NCBI GenBank assembly: GCA_021792045.1
Contig: JAJYVJ010000019.1
Span: 1-19,096 of the forward strand
Length of the DNA stretch: 19,096 nt
Source of the DNA: Thermoplasmata archaeon
GTDB lineage: Archaea; Thermoplasmatota; Thermoplasmata; Thermoplasmatales; Thermoplasmataceae
Direction: 5' to 3'
The translations under genes and the position numbers were made by a program. This document shows, one piece after another, positions 1-5,885 of the stretch (positions within the stretch are counted from its first letter, which is position 1; each line of letters opens with the position of its first letter). The notes under the pieces are model-generated. The model did no database searches and was not told where the DNA came from. It was given only the letters and a program-made list of their open reading frames with translations.

Positions 1-2
1 GC

Positions 3-116
3 GCGTCTGCCGTGTCGGTACTTGAAGAAATGGCTAATGATCCGAATGTACCATCTCATGGCAGGGCTGCTCTTTATACTGTTATAAGCAAACTAGAAGC
101 ATTGGCCAAATCTTAA
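3..116 (+). CDS. UPF0147 family protein, C-terminal part only
   Basis: The only open frame entering from the left edge gives 37 residues ending at a TAA. The peptide has the UPF0147 signature: a leucine-rich helix, then a D-x-x-VP-type turn (seen as DPNVPSHGRAA), then a second helix. UPF0147 proteins are short (under about 100 residues), all-helical, archaeal and of unknown function. The start lies outside the window, so promoter and operon context cannot be judged. A run of six T (120-125) directly after the stop could be an archaeal oligo-T terminator. Confidence 0.7.
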   Translation, partial: ASAVSVLEEMANDPNVPSHGRAALYTVISKLEALAKS

Positions 117-119
117 TAA

Positions 120-125
120 TTTTTT
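120..125 (+). terminator. Oligo-T terminator after the UPF0147 gene
   Basis: Six consecutive T residues lie four bases after the UPF0147 stop codon. Archaeal RNA polymerase commonly stops at such runs without a hairpin. No strong stem precedes it, so this rests on the T-run alone. Confidence 0.4.
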
Positions 126-223
126 AACATTTATGAGAGAAAAATCTCTCCTCTTCATGGAGGGAGAATGTCGCATTCCAGTCTTGCGTAAAAGAGATAT
201 ACAAGTAATTATTCAATATAGTT

Positions 224-247
224 ACATATATATATAATTATAATATT
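224..247 (+). promoter_or_regulatory. TATA-box region for the winged-helix regulator
   Basis: A long alternating TA tract (ACATATATATATAA and flanking bases) is centred about 25 bases before the ATG at 261. This is the usual archaeal TATA-to-start distance and implies a leaderless or nearly leaderless transcript. Only a weak GGGAT stretch precedes the ATG. Confidence 0.55.
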
Positions 248-260
248 AGGGATAGATCGT

Positions 261-617
261 ATGACACTTTCAGAATTGAGTGATAAACTGGCAAAGTATC
301 TCATTCTTTCGGATATCCCACGTAGCGTAGCCTACACGCTTGTTTACATCAGGGACAAAGATGAGGTAACTAGTGTAGAGATAGAGAGAGAAACTGGACT
401 TAGGCAGCCTGAGGTTTCTGTTGCAATGCAATGGCTGAGACGTAAGAGCTGGATAACCAAAAGGAACCTAAAAAGAGAAGGAAAAGGCAGACCAATACAC
501 GGATACAAGCTTTCAAAGAGCTTCAATGAGATTCTCGATGAAATCATTCAAACACAGGCAAACAAAATAAACGAGATAAACGAGAACATTAGCAGAATCA
601 AAGGATTCCGCGTTTAG
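261..617 (+). CDS. Winged-helix transcriptional regulator (TrmB/ArsR-like)
   Basis: This is a 118-residue predicted DNA-binding protein. Residues about 20-80 form a winged helix-turn-helix: the T-S-V-E-I-E-R-E-T-G-L segment, then R-Q-P-E-V-S as recognition helix start, then a W-L-R-R-K-S-W-I helix, with a basic wing (about 66-80, rich in K and R and containing GKGRP). Residues about 85-115 are predicted to be a long helix or coiled coil (repeating I and N-E-I-N-E-N), a likely dimerisation arm. There is no effector domain, so the signal it senses is unknown. The ATG at 261 is supported by a TATA tract about 25 bases upstream. The gene's last 20 bases overlap the end of convergent rpiA. The exact family (TrmB, ArsR or a Thermoplasmata-specific group) is not certain. 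Confidence 0.8.
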   Translation: MTLSELSDKLAKYLILSDIPRSVAYTLVYIRDKDEVTSVEIERETGLRQPEVSVAMQWLRRKSWITKRNLKREGKGRPIHGYKLSKSFNEILDEIIQTQANKINEINENISRIKGFRV

Positions 618-1314
618 ACCTTTTCACTTCAATTTTTTTAACCTTATCTTTTTCACCGATAATTATAAGATCGCACAGGTTTGTGAAAATCCCAACCTCA
701 GCGACCCCTGGAATCATCTTTATTTTTCTTTCTAGGAGTTTCGGGTTTGCTATAATTCCAAAATCGCAGTCAACTATGTGATTCCCGTTGTCGGTCTTGA
801 AAGCGCCATTATCCCGTAAAGCGCACTTGCCACCCATATTCTCCAGCATCTCAACGGTTGTGTTTCTTAGAAACGGGAATATTTCTATCGGTACCGTGAA
901 TTTACCGATACCTGCAGATTTTAGCTTGGAACTGTCGACGATGATGCAAATTTTTTTGCTCCTGCTTGCTACGATCTTCTCTCTTAGAAGGGCCCCCCCT
1001 CCACCTTTTATCATATTCCCGTGTAGATCAATCTCATCTGCTCCGTCTACGTCCAAATCAATGCCATCAGGTATGCTTTCAACGACTTTTATTCCGAGTT
1101 TTCTTGCCATAGTCTTTGTGTCTGTCGATGTAGCAACGCACTTTATATTTAGGCCATCAGAAATCCTTTCAGCGAGATGTTTTATAAAATATGCCACAGT
1201 AGACCCAGTACCTAATCCAACGACAGTACCATCCTTAACTAGATCCACAGCTTCCTTGGCGGCCAATGATTTCTCAACGTCGACTCCCTCAATAGACACA
1301 TTCGGTAATAGCAT
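598..1314 (-). CDS. rpiA: Ribose-5-phosphate isomerase A
   Basis: RpiA interconverts ribose 5-phosphate and ribulose 5-phosphate in the cytoplasm and supplies ribose for nucleotides. The 238-residue protein carries the family motifs: GLGTGST (33-39, phosphate binding), DGADEI (90-95) and KGGGGALLREKI (103-114). D90, D93, K103 and E112 have the same spacing as the active-site residues D81, D84, K94 and E103 of the E. coli enzyme. Length is normal for the family. The ATG at 1314 gives about ten residues before the first conserved helix. A TTTATA-like element on the minus strand near 1361-1366 could be its promoter, leaving a short leader without a clear ribosome binding site. The gene converges on the winged-helix regulator and lies downstream of the symporter gene on the same strand, separated by an oligo-T terminator. 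Confidence 0.96.
   Translation of the reverse strand: MLLPNVSIEGVDVEKSLAAKEAVDLVKDGTVVGLGTGSTVAYFIKHLAERISDGLNIKCVATSTDTKTMARKLGIKVVESIPDGIDLDVDGADEIDLHGNMIKGGGGALLREKIVASRSKKICIIVDSSKLKSAGIGKFTVPIEIFPFLRNTTVEMLENMGGKCALRDNGAFKTDNGNHIVDCDFGIIANPKLLERKIKMIPGVAEVGIFTNLCDLIIIGEKDKVKKIEVKRSKRGIL
621..645 (+). terminator. T-rich terminator of the regulator gene
   Basis: Just past the TAG stop, the plus strand has TTTT and then seven consecutive T residues (633-639). This is a plausible archaeal T-run terminator placed inside the 3' end of convergent rpiA. Confidence 0.4.
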
Positions 1315-1392
1315 GTATTATTTTTTAATTGCCGGTGATTTTCGGCTCACGTATTTGGAGTATAAAATCGTTAGAAAATAAATAAAGTATTG

Positions 1393-1410
1393 AAAAAAAT
1401 TAGAAAAAAA
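1393..1410 (-). terminator. Double T7 terminator of the symporter operon
   Basis: Immediately after the symporter stop codon the minus strand reads two runs of seven T (1404-1410 and 1393-1399) separated by CTAA. Tandem T-runs are a classic intrinsic terminator for archaeal RNA polymerase. Confidence 0.6.
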
Positions 1411-2913
1411 TTATTTTTCAAAATCCTGGAATTCGGAGTCCCATATTATTCCCTCGTTCTTCACATTTCCCGTGAGGTAAAATATTAGCATACCTATTCC
1501 AACCGTTGCGAGATTCAAAACGAGAGACAAAATACCTATGTAGATAAAGTCTAGCGGTTTATACAGACTGGATGCGAACGCTATCTCGAACAGGAAATAG
1601 AGGGCCGATCCCAGTCCGACCAACCATCCAGCAGCAACTGCCCACTTGTTCAATTTTCTCGTGTAAAGTGAGAGATAGACTGCAGGCAGTGTCTGCAGGA
1701 TAAATGCGCCACCAAATGTTTGTAAGAATATTATATCCTTAGAAGCAACTGGAATGAATGAAAACAAGAGCGCAAGCACGATTATGACTATGACAAGAAA
1801 TCTGGACAGCCAAGACTGGGTCTTAGATGATGCTTTTTGATTTATGTATTCGTAGTAAACGTTTCTTGTAAGTAGGTTTGCAGAACCCAGAGCCATTATA
1901 GAAGCTGGAACTATGCTTCCAACAACAACTGCAGCGAAAGCAAATGCAGTGAATGCTGATGGAAACATTTTCAGCACCACATCCGGAAATGCAAGGCTGC
2001 TCAGATTCGATGGGTAGAGAGAACCACGTTGAACAACGGCCGCTATGCCAATAATTGCCACAAAAAGAAGAAGTACGTTATATAGAGGCAAAAGAGCTGA
2101 ATTTCTGCGAATTGTCTTGGCGTTCTTTGCACCAAGTGTTCCGGTTATTGCATGTGGATAAAGGAAAAGTGCTAGTGCAGATCCCAATGCCAGAGTAACA
2201 TATCCAAGCTCAAGAGACGGACTTAACTTTACTGTGTAAGGGTTTATTGCTGCAGCACTCTGAAACATATGCGCAAATCCACCTAGTTTTATCGGGACGT
2301 AAATGACTATTACAATCACTGCAGCCCATATTATTGCGTCCTTTATTATAGCCGTAAGTGCAGGTGCTCTTAATCCACTGAAAAAAGTAAAACCGGCTAC
2401 AAGGAGGAATGCAATCGAAAGACCAATTGTCGCAGGAATGGCCAGGGATTCCATGACGAATTTTATACCCACAATTTGCAATGCAATGTAAGGAATTTCA
2501 GCAACGACCCCAGTCAGCGCGATGATCATAGCTAATGATCTACTGGAAAATCGGTCCTTTACGTAATCTGCAGCGGTAATGTAGCCTCTTCTCTTTGAAA
2601 CGTTCCACATCCTGGGCATCGTAGCATAAACTATCGGATAGATCATGATTCCATAAGTTATGGCAAACATTCCGAGAGCACCAGAAGAAGAAGCAAGTCC
2701 AGGAACTGCGACTAAAGTATACGCTGTATACAGGTCTCCGCCAAGGAGAAACCAGACAACAACCGTTCCAAACCTATGCCCTCCGATACCCCATTCGGAG
2801 ATATCTTCCATCGTTTTTGGCTTTCTCCAAAAATATGCAAGAAAACCAGCTACGAGCACACCTATTACTATTACAAAGAATATGACATAATCTTCAAGAG
2901 CAAATGATCCCAT
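1411..2913 (-). CDS. Sodium:solute symporter (SSS family)
   Basis: This is a 500-residue integral membrane transporter of the SSS family, expected to move an organic solute across the cytoplasmic membrane with a coupling cation. About 13 hydrophobic segments are visible. The first (residues about 8-28) is followed by a W-G-I-G-G-H-R-F-G segment and a helix with F-L-L-G-G-D, typical of the substrate- and sodium-binding core near the N-terminus. The R-R-G-Y-I-T-A-A-D-Y stretch (about 105-120) matches the loop ahead of the next core helices in this family. The start codon lies directly against the stop of the DUF3311 gene, with no spacer, so the two are surely cotranscribed. SSS members paired with DUF3311 proteins are often annotated as monocarboxylate/acetate or pantothenate-type permeases. 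The substrate cannot be read from sequence. Confidence 0.9.
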   Translation of the reverse strand: MGSFALEDYVIFFVIVIGVLVAGFLAYFWRKPKTMEDISEWGIGGHRFGTVVVWFLLGGDLYTAYTLVAVPGLASSSGALGMFAITYGIMIYPIVYATMPRMWNVSKRRGYITAADYVKDRFSSRSLAMIIALTGVVAEIPYIALQIVGIKFVMESLAIPATIGLSIAFLLVAGFTFFSGLRAPALTAIIKDAIIWAAVIVIVIYVPIKLGGFAHMFQSAAAINPYTVKLSPSLELGYVTLALGSALALFLYPHAITGTLGAKNAKTIRRNSALLPLYNVLLLFVAIIGIAAVVQRGSLYPSNLSSLAFPDVVLKMFPSAFTAFAFAAVVVGSIVPASIMALGSANLLTRNVYYEYINQKASSKTQSWLSRFLVIVIIVLALLFSFIPVASKDIIFLQTFGGAFILQTLPAVYLSLYTRKLNKWAVAAGWLVGLGSALYFLFEIAFASSLYKPLDFIYIGILSLVLNLATVGIGMLIFYLTGNVKNEGIIWDSEFQDFEK

Positions 2914-3126
2914 TTATGCACCACCTGTTCCAAGATTCTTGTCCTTTTTTTCTAACAAATACACCGCAGAGGTTAAAATCGCTGCTATAAATATCCACAC
3001 TAACTGGTACCAATAAAAAAAAGGCCACCCCCCAAGTGTTGGATTTACTCGGTTGTATATGCCAATTCCAAGTACCATAAAAAAATACGGTATAGCGAGC
3101 AATATAAATTTCAGAATAGCATTCAT
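2914..3126 (-). CDS. DUF3311 small membrane protein, symporter partner
   Basis: This 70-residue protein has two predicted transmembrane segments (about 5-24 and 40-58) joined by a loop with the DUF3311 hallmark P-F-F-Y-W-Y-Q-L. DUF3311 proteins sit next to SSS symporters in many bacteria and archaea and are thought to be a small accessory subunit. The direct junction with the symporter start at 2913 fits that. GGTGGT about eight bases upstream of the symporter ATG, inside this gene, serves as its ribosome binding site. The ATG at 3126 was chosen because an AATAATAT element lies about 25 bases upstream, giving a leaderless start. The other frame covering 2894-3136 is a shadow. Confidence 0.85.
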   Translation of the reverse strand: MNAILKFILLAIPYFFMVLGIGIYNRVNPTLGGWPFFYWYQLVWIFIAAILTSAVYLLEKKDKNLGTGGA

Positions 3127-3137
3127 TGTCAGACATT

Positions 3138-3158
3138 AACGATTAAGATATTATTAAG
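3138..3158 (-). promoter_or_regulatory. TATA box for the DUF3311-symporter operon
   Basis: On the minus strand the sequence CTTAATAATATCTTAA is centred near 3150, about 25 bases before the ATG at 3126. This suits a leaderless archaeal promoter. Confidence 0.45.
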
Positions 3159-3241
3159 TTTTTTGTCCATCATTATTTTGTGTGATGTAACACTATTCTT
3201 AGCCTTAACTATCAGACAGAAAAGCCAGAATATTATTAACA

Positions 3242-3262
3242 TGTTGAAAATATTTTTCAACA
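3242..3262. promoter_or_regulatory. 21-bp palindrome, candidate operator in divergent promoter
   Basis: The arms TGTTGAAAA (3242-3250) and TTTTCAACA (3254-3262) are perfect 9-base reverse complements around a TAT centre. The element lies between the symporter operon (minus) and the thioesterase gene (plus), just upstream of the thioesterase TATA region. A symmetric site of this length suits a dimeric regulator. The binding protein is not known. Confidence 0.5.
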
Positions 3263-3301
3263 ATAAAAAACGTTATTACAAAAAAGGGCATAACAGTCTT
3301 A

Positions 3302-3796
3302 ATGGAAAGTAAATCTTGGAAGGATTCCTTCGCCGAACTTGAGCGTATCGTGTTGCCAACGGACACAAATCCTATAAACGATCTTTATGGTGGGCGTCTA
3401 GTCGAATGGATAGATAATGTTGCATCAATAACAGCTGCACGGCACTCCAGAAGAAGAAATGTTACGGGTAGTATAGACAGCCTCTTTTTCCTTTCTCCCA
3501 TTCATCTTGGGGACATAGTACATTTAACATCCAGACTAAACTATGTGACCAGAAGCACTATGGAAGTGGAAGTCGATGTTTATGCCGAGGACAGCTTAAC
3601 AGGGGACAAGAAATTCACCACAACCTGTTTTCTTACTTACGTGGCGATTACCCAGGATGGTAAACCAACAGAAGTGCCTTCATTAGCCCTTGACGATGAG
3701 GATACGATTCGACGGTTCAACGAGGGAAAAAAGAGAAGCGAGGCCAGATTAGTAAACCTACAAGAGGCAAAAAAGAAGGTTCCAAAAGAAATATAA
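3302..3796 (+). CDS. Acyl-CoA thioesterase (hotdog fold)
   Basis: This 164-residue cytoplasmic enzyme is predicted to hydrolyse acyl-CoA to free acid and CoA. It belongs to the YciA/BFIT hotdog group. Residues about 10-35 carry the family signature P-x-D-x-N-P-x-x-D-L-Y-G-G-R-L-V-E-W-I-D, including the Asn and Asp normally at the active site. It is followed by the long hotdog helix and by F-L-S-P-I-H-L-G-D-I-V, the usual strand leading to the second half. The C-terminal 30 residues are charged and probably not part of the fold. It has one domain, whereas larger relatives have two. It is divergent from the symporter operon, with a near-perfect palindrome in between. Its stop overlaps the TATA region of the next operon. 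The chain length of its substrate cannot be inferred. Confidence 0.88.
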   Translation: MESKSWKDSFAELERIVLPTDTNPINDLYGGRLVEWIDNVASITAARHSRRRNVTGSIDSLFFLSPIHLGDIVHLTSRLNYVTRSTMEVEVDVYAEDSLTGDKKFTTTCFLTYVAITQDGKPTEVPSLALDDEDTIRRFNEGKKRSEARLVNLQEAKKKVPKEI

Positions 3797-3805
3797 TTTA
3801 TACAA
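3793..3805 (+). promoter_or_regulatory. TATA box for the T4SS-like operon
   Basis: ATAATTTATAC, centred near 3800, lies about 26 bases before the ATG at 3826. There is no ribosome binding site in between, so a leaderless start is likely. The element overlaps the stop codon of the thioesterase gene, so the four-gene operon has its own promoter. Confidence 0.5.
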
Positions 3806-3825
3806 CTAATGCATGTAATTAAACA

Positions 3826-4116
3826 ATGGAACTTATTACAATAAGTGCAATATTGTTTGGACCATTGGCTTCGTCCCTTCCATCACAAATTTCTGGTATA
3901 ACCGGAAGGATTTATGAGATAGTTGCCTCGGTATCAGCTATAATAATAGCGATTCTTTGGATACCTATTGCAATAAGCTTTTTTGGTGCAGACGAGAATC
4001 GGAGGTATGAGGCAAAAGCAAGAATGAAAAATGCTCTCATTGGAACGTTCATCTACATAATAGCAGTTAGTGGAGTTCTATACACCGTTGTAACATTCAT
4101 AATCACGGGCTCATAA
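3826..4116 (+). CDS. VirB2/TrbC-like two-TM small membrane protein
   Basis: This 96-residue protein has a short amphipathic N-terminus, TM1 at about 30-53, a charged loop (G-A-D-E-N-R-R-Y-E-A-K-A-R) at about 54-68, and TM2 at about 70-93. The layout of two helices joined by a basic cytoplasmic loop ending near a glycine (A-L-I-G-T-F) matches VirB2/TrbC pilins. It also matches the small CedA1/CedA2 and TedC-type proteins that partner archaeal DNA-import channels. Assignment rests on topology and neighbours, not on a diagnostic motif. The first helix of bacterial VirB2 precursors is often a cleaved signal, and none is obvious here. It is the first gene of a four-gene operon with a leaderless start, and its stop is two bases from the next ATG. 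It would form the pilus or a channel subunit in the cell membrane. Confidence 0.6.
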   Translation: MELITISAILFGPLASSLPSQISGITGRIYEIVASVSAIIIAILWIPIAISFFGADENRRYEAKARMKNALIGTFIYIIAVSGVLYTVVTFIITGS

Positions 4117-4118
4117 GG

Positions 4119-5180
4119 ATGATCTCACTAAAGATCGCAACTGGGATTTTGTATTACATAATAGACGCAATAAATCTGCTCTATAAGACGTTGATACAAT
4201 ACTTTTGGTACAATACAATTTCGTATGGGCTTTCCCCTAGCAACGCATTTCTTATACCAGACCTAAAAAACCAGTCATTCCTGAATCTTTATAATATGCT
4301 TTTTAGAACAGCGTTCCTTCCCATTTCCGCTGTAGCGATAATCGTATCATCCTTAGCTGTGCTCTTCTACAACTCCTTCTATAAGCCCCTAAATCCAGGC
4401 TATAATCTTATGAAGCTGGTCGCGGCAATTTCCATAGCCGCTCTCTCCCTTTTGATAGTCGAGAGTATTCTCATGGAGTTACAACAGGGTTTTGATTACC
4501 TGTTTAAAAACATAGGGGTAAACTGGTATAGTTTCTATAATTTCTCTGGAGGATTTTCAAAATTCTCAGTTTCGCATCCCTTAAGTTCTACAAATCAGGA
4601 AGTCCTACAATTTCTCGTGCTATCTGCTTATTTTATTGCAGTCATATCTCTTTTTGGAGTGCTAATGATGCGCCAAGCCCTCATGATATTGATGATTCTG
4701 ATACTTCCATTCACTACTATCTTATTCTCCTTAAATATAGGAAAAAAATATGCGAAGATTGTTTGGGAATTCATTGCAGAAATGATGGTATATCCTTTTC
4801 TTGTGCTCCTTTCTCTGTACATGGCACACATATTTTCTTCTAACATTCCTCTTCAGCTTGCTTTTCTGTTCGTACCGATCGTTGTTCCCGCAATACTCTT
4901 CTTCTCCGGCAGAGGACTCACATCCCTTCCTCTTCTCAGTTTCGTTGGAGGGTTGACAATGGGCACAGTAGTTTCCAGGGGAATCGGCTTAACGTCAGGG
5001 TTGGGTGGGGCAGTATTATCTGATTCGATCGGAGGCAGCGTGAAGAGTATAGCTCTTTCTCCGTTACAAGACAGAATCCCGCAGAAAACAGCAAATATGA
5101 AGAGATCACCGGACAGCTCACTTCCATGGAAACAGATCCTGGATGAAGAAATGAAATATAGGAAACCAGATAGTGAATGA
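4119..5180 (+). CDS. Polytopic membrane protein, VirB6/CedA-like channel
   Basis: This 353-residue protein has about seven predicted transmembrane helices, roughly at 6-30, 66-86, 98-122, 163-188, 190-206, 215-243 and 244-262. A glycine- and serine-rich stretch follows (265-305), then a polar, lysine-rich cytoplasmic tail. VirB6/TrbL proteins, and the crenarchaeal CedA of the Ced DNA importer, are polytopic proteins of this kind. They form the inner-membrane channel and are encoded beside VirB2- and VirB4-like genes, as here. No conserved catalytic motif exists in the family, so the call depends on topology and context. Spacing to the preceding gene is two bases, and its stop overlaps the next start (ATGA), showing translational coupling. 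Another polytopic family cannot be excluded. Confidence 0.6.
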   Translation: MISLKIATGILYYIIDAINLLYKTLIQYFWYNTISYGLSPSNAFLIPDLKNQSFLNLYNMLFRTAFLPISAVAIIVSSLAVLFYNSFYKPLNPGYNLMKLVAAISIAALSLLIVESILMELQQGFDYLFKNIGVNWYSFYNFSGGFSKFSVSHPLSSTNQEVLQFLVLSAYFIAVISLFGVLMMRQALMILMILILPFTTILFSLNIGKKYAKIVWEFIAEMMVYPFLVLLSLYMAHIFSSNIPLQLAFLFVPIVVPAILFFSGRGLTSLPLLSFVGGLTMGTVVSRGIGLTSGLGGAVLSDSIGGSVKSIALSPLQDRIPQKTANMKRSPDSSLPWKQILDEEMKYRKPDSE

Positions 5181-5875
5181 TGAAATATAGAATACCATCA
5201 AATCTTTACAATTTCAAGCCTACCATGTTCGGGATAGAGCTGAAAAGACTGTTGATATTTTTCGGATTGGCTTCTGTTTGTATCCTCATCATAAGGATCA
5301 ATCCTTTAGCAGTGCTACTTGCATTACTTGTGATATTCCTGATTATGTTTATGAGGGTGGGAGGCGAACCACTTTCGGATTTAATATTCGTGAACATTCG
5401 CTATCTTTTCACGAAAAAAAGAGGCACAATTACAATTGATGTCTATTTTTCAAAGCACAATGAAAGAACTCTATTTTTCCTATCATCTAGAATATACGTG
5501 ATGATGTTGTGTTCAGGAACAAATTTTCTGGAGTTAAGTCACAAGGACCAGAATCAACTTCTTAGAACTGTACGCTCACTTCTCGATTCAATGGACGCCG
5601 ACATGGATGTTGTAGCTTTACCCGAATCAATACCACCTACCGATCTTGAAAGGAATAACGAGATCGATAGATTCGTCGTTGAAAGCAACTACAGCTACTC
5701 CGTCATGATTCTCCTGTCGTTTGCAACTAGGAATGATAACGACGATAAAATTAAAAATCATCTGATCTCTGAGGGGGACACGCTGATCTCTGCGCTGTCA
5801 AACAACGGAGTTTTCGCGTCCTTTGTTGATGACGAAAACAAAGCGTTCTCATATTTGAGCGAGTGGCTTGGTTAG
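5177..5875 (+). CDS. PrgI/VirB3-like membrane domain fused to VirB4 N-domain start
   Basis: This 232-residue protein is built of two parts. Residues 1-80 match PrgI/VirB3-type proteins: the Y-R-I-P-S-N-L start, the F-G-I-E-L-K-R-L-L segment, two transmembrane helices (about 26-44 and 46-62) and a basic stretch before K-K-R-G. Residues about 85-232 resemble the beginning of the VirB4 N-terminal domain, with C-S-G-T-N-F-L-E-L-S then D-Q-N-Q-L-L and S-L-L-D-S-M, the usual leucine-rich helix followed by a V-V-A-L strand. In PrgI-type systems this small protein anchors the ATPase to the membrane channel. Here the remaining VirB4 portion is encoded by the next gene. The start at 5177 overlaps the previous stop (ATGA), and a second ATG follows at 5180. 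Confidence is good for PrgI and moderate for the VirB4 N-domain part. Confidence 0.65.
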   Translation: MMKYRIPSNLYNFKPTMFGIELKRLLIFFGLASVCILIIRINPLAVLLALLVIFLIMFMRVGGEPLSDLIFVNIRYLFTKKRGTITIDVYFSKHNERTLFFLSSRIYVMMLCSGTNFLELSHKDQNQLLRTVRSLLDSMDADMDVVALPESIPPTDLERNNEIDRFVVESNYSYSVMILLSFATRNDNDDKIKNHLISEGDTLISALSNNGVFASFVDDENKAFSYLSEWLG

Positions 5876-5885
5876 GTACGATCCA

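Noticed and set aside
788..1381. A 197-residue plus-strand open frame
   Set aside because: It lies antisense to rpiA, whose catalytic motifs are all intact. Its translation is a low-complexity shadow with no recognisable domain.
2894..3136. An 80-residue minus-strand frame over the DUF3311 gene
   Set aside because: The alternative frame 2914-3126 carries the P-F-F-Y-W-Y-Q motif and two TM helices; this one carries neither.
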